A stretch of 38,358 nucleotides of DNA from Candidatus Zixiibacteriota bacterium (GCA_022562075.1 JADFPZ010000003.1:1-38358), one strand, 5' to 3'. Counted from the stretch's first letter, positions 23,510 through 33,120 are shown. The notes: generated by a model not told the origin, from the letters alone. Translations and numbers: made by a program.

Positions 23510-25210
23510 ATGCAATTCAATTCATACTCAATAAAAATAGCAGCCTTGGCTATGTTTTTGATTCTGGCTCAAGAGATTAGAGCGGAATCGAAAAATTTGG
23601 CACAATTTGAGACAGAGATTTATCAGCTCAGGATTACTGAACTGGAGAAATATAATGGGCTCAGAATAGATAGTGTCGAAATTGATAACCGGGAAATTTT
23701 TGACACCCAAATCGAACCCTATAATAACTTTATATTCAAGACAGCAAATAAGCTGCACATCCGAACCAAGACGCTGGTTATAGCCAGAGAATTACTATTA
23801 AAGAAAGGGGATGTCTTTGAATCCGAACTGGCTGAAGAGATTACACGCAACCTGAGAAATCGTTATGTAATCTATGATGCCTGGATTGAGATAGAAGAGT
23901 TAGATTCTGGAGACCTGCTAATGCGCCTGGTTACGATTGATGAATGGAGTTTTTCCGGAGGACTTGGTATCAGCCGGGAAGGCAACGAATATTCTTACGA
24001 TATAGGCTTTTTGGAAAAGAATTTTTTGGGGCTGAACCAGTCGCTTTCCTTTGATTATGTAATTCAGGAGAAAGATGACAATTATATTGAGTCATCATTC
24101 AGGGATATACGATTCGCAGGGCAGCCGTTCAGAATAACCATAAATTACAGTAATAATCCGGTTTCGTCGATACAGGCAGCCTCGCTGAGCCATCCTTTTT
24201 ATAATCTGGAGCAGGAATTTTCGTTTGGTGTAGTCGTTGCAAAAGGTCATAACAGGAATGAAGTATTCAAAGATAATCTCTTGATTGGAAGATCGAATAC
24301 GGCCGATGATTTTCTGCTGGGTTTTATGAATTACAGGTTTGGTCCCAGAAAAAAGAAAGTAATTACGGGACTAAATTACACTTACACTTTCGAAAGAACA
24401 AACGAAAAAGAGTACTTCAGCGGTTCGCCTGCTGATATTGATTTAGTTAATGAATCATTTCCCGGGGATTCCCTTTATCATCAAGTAGACCTGAGCTTGA
24501 GAGGATCTTTGCTGGACTTTAAAACTTTCAGGAAAATCGATGGATTTGGCTATACAGAAGATTTTACTCTGGGACATACTGCTGCTATTGGTTACGGCAG
24601 AGCCTTTAATCCTCGTTTTAATGACCATCTCTATGACCGGGCGCTGTTCAATTATTCTTTCGGGTTTAATATAGCTAATGAACTATTCTACTTTTCTTAT
24701 ACCAGAGTTAACAAATTCAAAGGAACCAGAGATCTTCAGAGGCTAAGTATAGTTGGTGCGAACTACTACCACCGAGGTCCTGAGTTTTTAACAATAGCTT
24801 TAAATGCAGATTATATTAACGACTGGAGACCTGAAGAAACAGAAAATTTGATTTTGGGCGGGAAGTCCGGCCTAAGGGGCTATCCCTCTGAATTTAAAAC
24901 AGGGGACAGGCTGGCCGTCATCAATCTGGAGGGGAGACTCCATCCGGAAATCAGAATTTTCACGGCCATTATGGGCTTCGCCGTATTTATGGATGCGGGC
25001 AGGGTCTGGAAACCAAACGAACTTTTGACCACAAAAGACTTTTACTTCAGCGGAGGAGTTGGCTTGCGGTTTGCACTTGATAGATCTTCAAGGAGCCGTT
25101 TTTTTAGAGCAGATTTAGCTTATTCTCAAGCAAACAAGCTGGAGATTTCTATCGGAACAGGACAGTTTTTCAACCTCAACAACCACAGTTTATTCTTGAC
25201 AAGTCGTTGA
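23510..25210 (+). CDS. Omp85/BamA-family outer-membrane protein with one POTRA-like domain
   Basis: The 566-residue protein has a signal peptide (hydrophobic core at about 8-20). One POTRA-like domain at about 55-150 contains LLLKKGDVFESELAEEITRN and ends in a beta-rich RLVTIDEW. A barrel follows (about 160-566), with the conserved surface-antigen motif GGKSGLRGYPSEFKTGDR, in which the RGY/F tetrad marks the L6 loop of Omp85 proteins. The C-terminal strand ends in a short aromatic/serine tail (SLFLTSR). With only one POTRA it is smaller than BamA (five) and more like TamA/patatin-D15 proteins, so it probably inserts or exports a narrower set of substrates. It is divergent from the pilus operon. 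Confidence 0.9.
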   Translation: MQFNSYSIKIAALAMFLILAQEIRAESKNLAQFETEIYQLRITELEKYNGLRIDSVEIDNREIFDTQIEPYNNFIFKTANKLHIRTKTLVIARELLLKKGDVFESELAEEITRNLRNRYVIYDAWIEIEELDSGDLLMRLVTIDEWSFSGGLGISREGNEYSYDIGFLEKNFLGLNQSLSFDYVIQEKDDNYIESSFRDIRFAGQPFRITINYSNNPVSSIQAASLSHPFYNLEQEFSFGVVVAKGHNRNEVFKDNLLIGRSNTADDFLLGFMNYRFGPRKKKVITGLNYTYTFERTNEKEYFSGSPADIDLVNESFPGDSLYHQVDLSLRGSLLDFKTFRKIDGFGYTEDFTLGHTAAIGYGRAFNPRFNDHLYDRALFNYSFGFNIANELFYFSYTRVNKFKGTRDLQRLSIVGANYYHRGPEFLTIALNADYINDWRPEETENLILGGKSGLRGYPSEFKTGDRLAVINLEGRLHPEIRIFTAIMGFAVFMDAGRVWKPNELLTTKDFYFSGGVGLRFALDRSSRSRFFRADLAYSQANKLEISIGTGQFFNLNNHSLFLTSR

Positions 25211-25337
25211 AATTCAATAGATTGAATGTTGTTACGTATTTGCTGAGAATAGAGGCAGTTGATTCCAAATCTGTTGGTCTATTCTAATGCCAAATTACAT
25301 GTCCATTACCGCTGATTAGTAGCTGTGAGTGTACGAC

Positions 25338-25343
25338 TATAAT
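25338..25343 (+). promoter_or_regulatory. Possible -10 element before the dockerin metalloprotease
   Basis: A perfect TATAAT lies 26 bases before ATG 25370. No clear -35 hexamer is seen at 16-18 bases upstream. It is the only promoter-like element in the 159-base gap after the Omp85-type gene. An inverted pair ATTCAAT/ATTGAAT occurs near 25212-25227, just after the upstream stop. Confidence 0.35.
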
Positions 25344-25369
25344 AAAGTAAAAAGCTGAGATTTGTATAA

Positions 25370-27415
25370 ATGAAATTGGCAGTAAAACAGTTGATGCAAA
25401 GGATTTGCTTTCTGGCTTTGGTTCTGGCGGCGGTTTCAGCCTTTGGGATAAATTCATTTTCGGCTGCCAGCCGTACTCAATCAGCTGCTGCTTTAGAACT
25501 AATTGGCGCTGATTACAGCCAGGGTCTGATTTCATTAGACGATAAAGTTCTGCTGGAAGTAATGGCTATCCGTTCTCCCAATAATCTCCCTGCAAAATAT
25601 CAGATAGACAGGCAAATATTTCCGGGTGAACTCCGGGGAGCCACTATGAAACTGGTTGAAATTAGCATGATTTGGAATGAACTAAAACCGGAAACTCAGC
25701 AAGCGCTTAGTGATGCTTTGGCCAGGCCGTCTGCGTCTTTCAGCTATGTCTCTCCCTTAGGAATTTTCAAATTACATTATGATACAAACGGGACGAACGC
25801 AGTATCATCCGAGGACCTTGATATCGATGGAATACCCGATTATGTAGAAAAATGCGCCGCCTACTGTGATTCATCATACTCAAAGCACTCTCTTCTGGGC
25901 TATTTGTCAGCTCCTTCTGACGATACCCTGGGGGGTGACAGCAGGTACGACATATACTTCGAGAATAGCAGTTTTTATGGTTATACTGTCCCCGAAGGGG
26001 CTGGCAGTGAAGAATGGAATGATCGTTTCAGTTACATAGTTTTGAATAGTGATTTTGTCGGTTTTCCACCCAATAGTGATCCGGAAGGTCAAGTCGCGGG
26101 AGCGGCCAAAGCGACCGCTGCGCATGAGTATCATCATGCGGTTCAATTTGCCTACGATATCAGCGAGCCCACCTGGTTTATGGAATTCGATGCAACCTAT
26201 ATGGAAGATATCGTGTTTGACTTAACCGACGACAATTATAATTATTTAGAGACTTTTATGACTTCCCCGGAAATATCTTTGATGGAAAACTCCAGCCATT
26301 TCTATTCATGTTTCATCTGGGGATTGTACCTGGCACAAAAATTTGATACTTCGCTAATGACCGCAATCTGGGAAGGAGCGAGATTTGACGGGATTTTTAA
26401 CACTCTCTCAGATACGCTTCTGAGCCGCTATGGATGGACTCAGGATTCTGCCTTTGCCGACTTTGTGACCTGGAACTATGTTACTGCAATTCGCAATGAC
26501 AATCTTCACCATGATGAAGGGGGAGAATATCCCTTGATCGACATCGGTAACACTCATTCTTTTTACCCTGTTCCCACCCAAAGCACTCTGAACAATCCTG
26601 CCGGATACGGCTCTGACTATGTTCAGTTTTTTCCGAACGGAAATGTCGGCAAGCTTACCATAGAATTTGACGGCAGCAACTCTCGCGACTGGGCTGCCTA
26701 TATTGTTAAATCAATTTCTGTAGACGATCACGTTTTTGAAAAGCTTCAAGTTGATAGCGTTACAAAATTTGCCAGTACAATCGTTTATGACATTGAAAAT
26801 TATCATTCGGTAGCTCTGATAGGCATAAACATTTCGGAGTTTTCTCAGGGAGCAATATTCAATTACTCTGCCGATATTTCTATTCAGCGGGAAGTCTTAA
26901 CGTCATTAGTTACTCCTGATACTGTAATATATTCGGGCGATGATAAACCCTATCTGTTTCAAGTCTTCAATCCAACCAACTTTGACGATCTGTACCAGAT
27001 TTCATATTGGGACGATTCCGGCTGGATAGCTGCCGATTCAATTGTTCGGGCAATAGGCCTAAACTCAGACACAATTTTTTCAGTAAGCGTTCATCCGCCT
27101 CAAGGCACGCCTTTATCAAATACTTCTAACTTGCATTTTAAAGCTCAATCAATTAGCGACACAACAGTATCGAATGAAGAAACACTTGAAGTAACGACCG
27201 TGCTTTACAAAGGGGACGCAAATTTTGACGGTACTATTTCAATACTGGACTTAACCTACCTGGTAGATTTTATTTTCAGAGGCGGGGGAGAGCCAATACC
27301 CATAATAGAGGCTGGCGATTTTAATTGCGACATCTCCACAAATATCCTTGACTTGACTAAGACTGTTGACTACATTTTTCGCGGAGGTTCGCTGCCTCCG
27401 TGCAATCCATATTGA
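25370..27415 (+). CDS. Secreted putative metalloprotease with C-terminal dockerin-like repeat
   Basis: The 681-residue protein has a signal peptide (hydrophobic core at about 12-28). Its catalytic-domain signature is AAHEYHHAVQFAYD: an HExxH zinc motif with His252, Glu253 and His256, followed after 13 residues by WFMEFDATYMED, which may supply the third ligand. This agrees with the MXAN_6640-type putative metalloproteases. Residues about 420-610 are beta-rich (Ig-like). The last 65 residues hold two dockerin type I-like calcium motifs: GDANFDGTISILDLTYLVDF and GDFNCDISTNILDLTKTVDY. These repeats usually bind cohesins or anchor to surface complexes. No ortholog of a cohesin is visible in the window. 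Confidence 0.88.
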   Translation: MKLAVKQLMQRICFLALVLAAVSAFGINSFSAASRTQSAAALELIGADYSQGLISLDDKVLLEVMAIRSPNNLPAKYQIDRQIFPGELRGATMKLVEISMIWNELKPETQQALSDALARPSASFSYVSPLGIFKLHYDTNGTNAVSSEDLDIDGIPDYVEKCAAYCDSSYSKHSLLGYLSAPSDDTLGGDSRYDIYFENSSFYGYTVPEGAGSEEWNDRFSYIVLNSDFVGFPPNSDPEGQVAGAAKATAAHEYHHAVQFAYDISEPTWFMEFDATYMEDIVFDLTDDNYNYLETFMTSPEISLMENSSHFYSCFIWGLYLAQKFDTSLMTAIWEGARFDGIFNTLSDTLLSRYGWTQDSAFADFVTWNYVTAIRNDNLHHDEGGEYPLIDIGNTHSFYPVPTQSTLNNPAGYGSDYVQFFPNGNVGKLTIEFDGSNSRDWAAYIVKSISVDDHVFEKLQVDSVTKFASTIVYDIENYHSVALIGINISEFSQGAIFNYSADISIQREVLTSLVTPDTVIYSGDDKPYLFQVFNPTNFDDLYQISYWDDSGWIAADSIVRAIGLNSDTIFSVSVHPPQGTPLSNTSNLHFKAQSISDTTVSNEETLEVTTVLYKGDANFDGTISILDLTYLVDFIFRGGGEPIPIIEAGDFNCDISTNILDLTKTVDYIFRGGSLPPCNPY

Positions 27416-27491
27416 AGAAAAAATAAGTTTTTTAGTTGACTAAATATTAGGTTATCCTTATCAGATAATTCAAGTTAACCATTACAATCCA

Positions 27492-27529
27492 GCGTTGGCG
27501 TCTGATGGCAAGGAAGCAGATGACGTCGC
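27492..27529 (+). promoter_or_regulatory. Hairpin in the leader of the zinc-ribbon gene
   Basis: CGTCTG (27499-27504) can pair with CAGATG (27517-27522), with GCG (27492) and CGC (27527) extending the stem around two mismatches. It ends just before the strong ribosome binding site GGAGG (27533-27537) of the next gene, so it might act as a leader structure. It resembles no riboswitch I know. Confidence 0.3.
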
Positions 27530-27544
27530 ATTGGAGGGGGAAAA

Positions 27545-27763
27545 ATGGAAAGTGGATTTGAACCGCGCATACTAATCTGCACGGAATGCAATCAGGAATT
27601 CGTTTTTACTGTAGCGGCTCAGGAATATTTCGCAGAACGAGGTTACTCCGAAGATCCCAAGAGGTGCAAGACGTGTCATACCCATTTCAAAAAGGATCAA
27701 AGAAAGTCTACGTTTAAGCGAGGGACTGCTCAGGATAAGTCCGGCTATCCCGACCAGCCATAG
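27545..27763 (+). CDS. Small zinc-ribbon protein (zf-trcl type)
   Basis: The 72-residue protein is a single zinc ribbon: ICTECNQEFVFTVAAQEYFA followed by DPKRCKTCHTHFKK, with four cysteines in two CxxC pairs (about residues 12, 15, 41, 44). The pattern CxxCxxEFxFTxxxQxxFxxxGxxxxPxRCxxC is that of the probable zinc-ribbon domain family (zf-trcl), widespread and of unknown function. The C-terminal tail is basic and may bind nucleic acid. Translation starts at ATG 27545 after GGAGG with good spacing, which suggests strong expression. It is isolated between two secreted-protease genes; the next gene is convergent. Confidence 0.92.
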   Translation: MESGFEPRILICTECNQEFVFTVAAQEYFAERGYSEDPKRCKTCHTHFKKDQRKSTFKRGTAQDKSGYPDQP

Positions 27764-27821
27764 CTTTGGAGCTGTAGTAAAAATCTTATCGTTTCGATTT
27801 TAATTATAGTTGATGTTGTTG

Positions 27822-29543
27822 CTATTTGAGTAATAACATTTTCATTGATTTGGCTTCACCGTTTGAATTCAATCGATAGAAGTAAATTCCACTGGCAACA
27901 TTGTTTCCGGTGTTATCTGTGCCGTTCCATTCCACGGAATAATTGCCGGCGCTAAGCGGTCCGTTTATCAAAGTACCGGTGAGTTTGCCCAGGACATTGT
28001 AAACTTCAAGTGTTACATCAGAGCTGTATGAGAGCGAAAAGTCGATAGTTGTGCTCGGATTAAAGGGATTGGGGTAGTTTTGCTCAAGCGCTATTGAGCT
28101 TGGCAGGTTACCGTTCTGGTCATCATCTATACCAGCTGCAAAGCCTACTATCAAATCCGCGTTGATAACATTTCCAACCGCATTAATGTTCTCAAGTGCT
28201 ACAAACGAAGTGCCGTCTGTATAGGAATCTGAATTTGGTGATGATACTGCATTAAAGGATGTTACGTTGCCAGTACCGGGGAAAACATCCCAGGCATCGC
28301 CGTTGTCAATATTTTGATCCATTTCGAACAGGCCGTCAGCCTGTTCCAGCGCAACTTTGAAATGATTTGCATCGGTCTGACCCGGATACCATTCCTGAGT
28401 ATTACCACCTTTGCTGTTATCAATATGCCAGACCAATAGTCCCGACTGCGGAATGTATGAGTCATAGCCAAGTTTTTGTCTGTTTTCCACCAGAAAATAT
28501 TCATTGCCGATATTTCCCGAAGTCCACAATCTGTATATAGTTCCGTTTTGATTAACGTTGCTGATAGCCACGCCGTTTGTATTTGATGTAACATTGGTTG
28601 ATGTTGCAAAGCCCAACTGGATTCTTGACCAGGCACATGGATGAGACGGGGAGCTACCACCGGGAGAAGGACCGTTCCAGCTGCCTAATGACATTAGAGC
28701 CCAATTGCCAATTCCGTTAGAGCTGTAGTCAGTATCGTATAGGTCAGGTAATCCAAGTACATGTGACAATTCGTGGGCATAAACACCAATGGTCATGTCA
28801 CCGGGAGCAATCCAGAATTCAGGCTGGATCGTATAACTTGAAATCCAGACACCATCTTTGGCCCGGGGAGTAATGCTCCACTTATGCGACCAGATGTCGT
28901 CATTGTTGCTGGTAAATTCGGCGCCAGTTCCGCTATGAATAACCAACACTACGTCAACGTAGCCGTCTAAGTCATTATCATATAGAGAGAAATCGACAAC
29001 GCCGTCAACAGCATCAACCAGGTCTTCTAAGAGCTTCTGCGAATTTTGAGGATAAGTGCCGGTTGCGTTTTGTCCGTTTACGTAATAGGCATATGTCTGA
29101 GGTGCAGTCTGCCAGCCTATTGACGAAGGCATATTAACTGTTACCAGGTCAAACTGACTGTAAGAAATCTCATCGAAATAATCTCTTACTGTATTCGCTG
29201 AACTGCCGAAAACCAGCGAATCAAAGAAGGTGGCTGATACCGAGCTGTCGTTATCAGAAAATTTTACCAGTATCGCTAAAACTCTGAAAGTGGTAATTGC
29301 TCCGGGTGAAAGTTTTGAAGCATTTATAAAGTCTTTTTTGCTTAAAAATTCATCTGCCGTACAGATCCCTTTTGCACGCAGTTCATCAATATTCTGCATA
29401 AAGTAAGACTGGACAGACTTGGCCGCTGCTCCGTTTTCCAACAGTTGTGGATGAGGGGGCATAGAATTCGCTGATGATGCATAGACACCAAAGGTGAATA
29501 CAAGTAAAGCTAAGAAACTTATTAATTTATCAGAGAAAGTCAT
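27822..29543 (-). CDS. Secreted M6-family metalloprotease with FlgD-Ig/type IX-like tail
   Basis: The 573-residue protein has a signal peptide (hydrophobic core at about 7-22). The peptidase is of the immune inhibitor A (M6) kind, with GVYAHELSHVLGLPDLYDTD carrying His257, Glu258 and His261. IGWQTAPQTYAYY and VIHSGTGAEFTSNNDDIWSH fit this family. The C-terminal 85 residues are a FlgD-Ig-like domain starting with LEQNYPNPFNPSTTI and ending in GIYFYRLNSNGEAKSMKMLLL. Such tails are common in FCB bacteria and resemble type IX secretion sorting signals. It is the last gene of a three-gene minus-strand operon; GAGGTG is the ribosome binding site. Confidence 0.93.
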   Translation of the reverse strand: MTFSDKLISFLALLVFTFGVYASSANSMPPHPQLLENGAAAKSVQSYFMQNIDELRAKGICTADEFLSKKDFINASKLSPGAITTFRVLAILVKFSDNDSSVSATFFDSLVFGSSANTVRDYFDEISYSQFDLVTVNMPSSIGWQTAPQTYAYYVNGQNATGTYPQNSQKLLEDLVDAVDGVVDFSLYDNDLDGYVDVVLVIHSGTGAEFTSNNDDIWSHKWSITPRAKDGVWISSYTIQPEFWIAPGDMTIGVYAHELSHVLGLPDLYDTDYSSNGIGNWALMSLGSWNGPSPGGSSPSHPCAWSRIQLGFATSTNVTSNTNGVAISNVNQNGTIYRLWTSGNIGNEYFLVENRQKLGYDSYIPQSGLLVWHIDNSKGGNTQEWYPGQTDANHFKVALEQADGLFEMDQNIDNGDAWDVFPGTGNVTSFNAVSSPNSDSYTDGTSFVALENINAVGNVINADLIVGFAAGIDDDQNGNLPSSIALEQNYPNPFNPSTTIDFSLSYSSDVTLEVYNVLGKLTGTLINGPLSAGNYSVEWNGTDNTGNNVASGIYFYRLNSNGEAKSMKMLLLK

Positions 29544-29556
29544 TTTTACACCTCTT

Positions 29557-30813
29557 TTAGAATCTGATTCCTGTTGAAAGTGCCAGTTTCAGTCCTTTAG
29601 CGGAGTACATTGAAAATCCAGTGCCTGTTATAGCAGCGAAATCGAGATAGACCGGTGACAGATCAATCCCTGAGCCAAATGAGAAAGTGCTGCCTTTATT
29701 GCCACCTGAGGACATACCAAATCGAAGAGGCATCATGCCCAGTTTGAGCCACTCAATTCCTAATGAGAGGCGTGGTTTGGTAGAAGATCCGGGAGAGCTA
29801 TGGAAGCCCTGCTGCCAGTCAATCGCCCAGCGTAATTTTCCCGAAGTATTGGCAATGCCTACGTTCATTACTGCCGGCAGTCTGGTACTAAATGAAGCAA
29901 GAGATATGGTAGTATCTGTCGAATAGACAAGATTGCCCGAATTACCAAGAGTCAGAGTATCAAGATTGAAGTCATAAATATGCTCTTCAGCATTCTTATT
30001 CCAGGAAATCTTGCTCAGGGCATTTTCAATACGTAGACCAATCGTATAGTGCTGATTTAATTTGAGAGCAGCGCCAATATCAATACCGTAGCCCTTGCCT
30101 CCCGAAGCGGTACGAGCGACCATTCGTCCCTGACCCTCAAGGCCGGTCATGAGAGTAACAGCAGTGCCGCTAAGTTCGACCATCTCTTGTACTACATAAC
30201 CGCGTATATATTTTACTGTGGTACCTATAGAGAACTCACGCTGACCTGCCTTATAGATTCTATGGCCATATGACAACCCAGCCTGAACGTAAACCAGGCC
30301 GTCGGCGTAAGAGCCGTCAACTGATATAGAATCAGAAAAAGTATTGCCGAAGAATACGAGTTCCAGAATATCTCTGTTAAGATTTATGTCGGCGGCAGCA
30401 ACGGCAGAGGTACTGAACACAAACTTGCCAAAAGACAGCGACATCGCTGTAGCTTCGGAAGCGGCTCTCAAATTCAGGCCTTCTTTGGGAATCTTATTCA
30501 TGATGTCGTTTTTGTCAGCAGTGCTCAGCGTAGCACCGGTATAGTTGTTGTAATCACTTAGCGTGAATGAATTGTTGGATATGTTAATCCCGGCAGAAAT
30601 CAGCTCCAGTCCTGTAATCTGGTAGCCGCTGAGGCCGAGGTTGGCCGGATTGAATTTGGCGGCGTCGACGCCGTCAGCTAAAGCAGTCAAAGCTCCGCCC
30701 ATAGCGACAGACCTGGCCGAGGTCAATTCACCGGCATTAATCAGGGAGTTTGCGGTGAGTCCGAAGAAAGCTGTCAGAGCTGTTGCTGCGTAATTTCTTA
30801 GATTGTTTTTCAT
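29557..30813 (-). CDS. PorV/TraF-like outer-membrane beta-barrel protein
   Basis: The 418-residue protein has a signal peptide (hydrophobic core at about 9-22, AATALTAFFGLTANSL region). After cleavage it starts with the hallmark ARSVAMGGALTALADGVDAA followed by KFNPANLGL, seen in PorV/PorQ, conjugal TraF-like and DUF5723 barrel proteins. Alternating aromatic and polar beta strands run to the C-terminus, which ends in LALSTGIRF, with a terminal Phe as expected for outer-membrane barrels. In Bacteroidota, PorV shuttles type IX cargo. Because the next gene encodes a protease with a type IX-like tail, a cargo-handling role is attractive but unproved. Confidence 0.85.
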   Translation of the reverse strand: MKNNLRNYAATALTAFFGLTANSLINAGELTSARSVAMGGALTALADGVDAAKFNPANLGLSGYQITGLELISAGINISNNSFTLSDYNNYTGATLSTADKNDIMNKIPKEGLNLRAASEATAMSLSFGKFVFSTSAVAAADINLNRDILELVFFGNTFSDSISVDGSYADGLVYVQAGLSYGHRIYKAGQREFSIGTTVKYIRGYVVQEMVELSGTAVTLMTGLEGQGRMVARTASGGKGYGIDIGAALKLNQHYTIGLRIENALSKISWNKNAEEHIYDFNLDTLTLGNSGNLVYSTDTTISLASFSTRLPAVMNVGIANTSGKLRWAIDWQQGFHSSPGSSTKPRLSLGIEWLKLGMMPLRFGMSSGGNKGSTFSFGSGIDLSPVYLDFAAITGTGFSMYSAKGLKLALSTGIRF

Positions 30814-30824
30814 AGTTGCCCGCC

Positions 30825-32885
30825 TTAAAACTCACCGTTGAATTTGTAGATGACTTCTACTCTGCCTGTGATTGAGAGATAATCATTGGCAGTAATTTTG
30901 ACCGACTGTCCGCCCGTGCCGCTCAGGTTAAGCCGTGAGCCAATGAAGAGTGTATCGTTTTCGAGGATTTTGATATCAGTCGAATCCAGATAAATCTCTT
31001 GATAGTCCGTTGAAATTGTATCAGTAACTATTCCTGAAATATCAACCGGAGCAGCCGGCAGAGTGATGGCATTTATCAAAAGCTGTGGATTGGCAAAGAG
31101 AGTGGAAGAATCCGCACCAAAATATATATCAATCTGCGCTCCCAGCGGCAGATGACTTATCACATTATAGATGAAACGTGCTTCCCGAACATGCTCGGTA
31201 ATAATACTAATACTCGATGTATCTATTTCAGTCCGCTCAATGTCTGTCTCAATAGTCGACGGTTGGATGACAATTTCAAGAGGCGCCACAAATGTGACAG
31301 TGGCAGTTATAAAATCATTAGCTTCGATGCGACCTTGATAGCCTCCCTGGGCAAAAACGACTGAGCCGCTTACGTCGATTTGTGACGGAGTAGGGGAGAG
31401 GAAGCTTCCGGCCGAAGGCTCAACTATCGTGCTTAGGGCCGAAGACAAGCCGCCGCTGGGTAAGATTGATCCGCTAAGGTTCAGACTATTACCGTTATCA
31501 CCATCAATCTGAATATTCAATTCGCCCGGCAGGTCAATCCCGTTTTCAATTTCCAGAGTCAATATAGCTGTAGAGAACTGAATCGAATCAAACCCGGTAG
31601 GTACATTTATTTGCGAGGTAAGTCCTGCAAATGAAACTTCGACACTGTCGAAAAATCCGACAACATAGTTAAACGACAGACCGGAAATATCCGCAGAAAT
31701 AGCAAAGCTGTCGTTTTGATTGACCGTTACTTTTGTCGGAGCCGTGGGTTGTACTGTGGCAGTAGCATTTATACTTAATGACTGCGGCACAGTATTGTCC
31801 GCAGGAACTATATTATAACCTGCTAAATTAATATTAATGTTACTTATCGAGAGCGGAATTATTGCTGGCGAAATTGTAAGAGGACTGCTCCCTAAAAGAA
31901 TATCCGGAAAAGTAATGTCGATAGTTATGTCAAGCGGTGTCGAGTTGGTGATTGTCAGAGAAAGATTACCGCCGGCAATATTGGCAGTATCAATTCTGTC
32001 CGATTCCAGCAGATTTACCTGGCTGGAAATGTTTCTGGAAAATGATGGAATTTCTGCAGTTGCACCTGAGACTACTAATGCTCCCACAAAGTCGAGTTCT
32101 GTGGAGATTCCTCTGGTAGAGGCTGAATCGATGAAGCCGCCGACCGTATGGCACTGAGCCTTAATTTGAAAGCGGTTCGTAATTGTTTTCCCCGCTAAAT
32201 CAATCGGAATTATTGCAGCACTTCCGGTTGGAATGCCGCTAAAAACAGAATCAATGCCCAGCAGAGAATTGCTGCCGACATCCCAAAATTCAAAAATCAC
32301 GGTGTCAAGGTCAGCTCCCAAATTGTTGTGGACGTATATATTTATCAGACCGGAAACAATTGTAGCCGAGCTGTAACTGGTTATAAGCGGAAGATTATTA
32401 GTTACATTGAAACTCTGGGGGCCAATTGTAAAAGTATCTTCGGCAGTTACTGCAGATATGCCGGTAATTGTAGCCAGGGTGGTATAGACAGGAGCCAAAT
32501 CCGGTGTAACTATACTGAACGTATCCAGAGTCTTACTAAATGAATATGATATCGTAGGGGTATTTAGATAGTCAGCGCTGATCGTTACTGTATCAAGCTC
32601 CTGAGTAATTGTAAAAGAGATGTTACCCGATGAGTCCATCTCTATGCCGTCCTGATTCAGTTTCCGAATCAGTTCAGCCATATCGTATGTTCTGTTGATA
32701 ACCGGTATCACCAGACTGGTTTCCCAGGTAGGAGATTCCGGCTTTTTTATTGAACACTGAACTAAAGTTAAAAATATGATTATGACGAATGTGCTTAAGA
32801 AAAACTTTGAGCCCGCCTTAAACAGAAAAGAGTCTGTCGCTCTTTTATCTTCATCATCCTGCTGTCGTTGCCGTATTCCAGACAT
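30825..32885 (-). CDS. Large beta-rich exported protein, probable lipoprotein
   Basis: I recognise no named family. The 686-residue product has an N-terminal hydrophobic segment at about 29-43 followed by LVQCSIKKPESPTWETSL. The Cys at about 45 could be a lipobox cysteine, though the residue before it is Gln and the leader is long, so the true start may be internal. The rest is Thr/Ser/Ile/Asp-rich with many short strands, as in Ig-like adhesins. PTWETSLVIPVINRTYDMAE resembles the opening of FCB surface lipoproteins. It is the first gene of an operon with the PorV-like barrel (11 bases downstream) and the M6 protease. The ribosome binding site GGGGAA precedes ATG 32885. Confidence 0.75.
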   Translation of the reverse strand: MSGIRQRQQDDEDKRATDSFLFKAGSKFFLSTFVIIIFLTLVQCSIKKPESPTWETSLVIPVINRTYDMAELIRKLNQDGIEMDSSGNISFTITQELDTVTISADYLNTPTISYSFSKTLDTFSIVTPDLAPVYTTLATITGISAVTAEDTFTIGPQSFNVTNNLPLITSYSSATIVSGLINIYVHNNLGADLDTVIFEFWDVGSNSLLGIDSVFSGIPTGSAAIIPIDLAGKTITNRFQIKAQCHTVGGFIDSASTRGISTELDFVGALVVSGATAEIPSFSRNISSQVNLLESDRIDTANIAGGNLSLTITNSTPLDITIDITFPDILLGSSPLTISPAIIPLSISNININLAGYNIVPADNTVPQSLSINATATVQPTAPTKVTVNQNDSFAISADISGLSFNYVVGFFDSVEVSFAGLTSQINVPTGFDSIQFSTAILTLEIENGIDLPGELNIQIDGDNGNSLNLSGSILPSGGLSSALSTIVEPSAGSFLSPTPSQIDVSGSVVFAQGGYQGRIEANDFITATVTFVAPLEIVIQPSTIETDIERTEIDTSSISIITEHVREARFIYNVISHLPLGAQIDIYFGADSSTLFANPQLLINAITLPAAPVDISGIVTDTISTDYQEIYLDSTDIKILENDTLFIGSRLNLSGTGGQSVKITANDYLSITGRVEVIYKFNGEF

Positions 32886-33114
32886 ATTGTATTCCCCAAT
32901 TGTGGTATTTCATCCTTGCTCTCAGATATGGAAATGCAAAGCTGGTGCCAGTCTGGCGAATTAGCCGTAAGGTGTTGTACAGCAATAGAATCAGTGATGC
33001 TTTTGAGGTCTCAGAAGCCGTGAAAAGCAGGGTAGAGATTCGCCCCTATGTATTGGCAGATTCCAATAGTAGACATTACCTATGACAGACAGTATATTTG
33101 TTTATCATCAACCA

Positions 33115-33120
33115 AGGAGT
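33115..33120 (+). promoter_or_regulatory. Ribosome binding site deciding the start of the WYL regulator
   Basis: AAGGAG lies seven bases before ATG 33127. The upstream ATG 33082 in the same frame has no such site, so the longer version is unlikely. Confidence 0.7.

Noticed and set aside
27481-27540. Possible signal recognition particle RNA because of a GGAAGCAGATGACG-like string
   Set aside because: Only a short stretch is similar. The apical loop GGAA tetraloop structure with its asymmetric loop is not formed and the surrounding sequence does not extend the helix.
32886-33081. Possible small genes in the gap before the first WYL regulator
   Set aside because: Short frames exist but none has a ribosome binding site or motif. 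I see nothing firm in it beyond a likely divergent promoter region.
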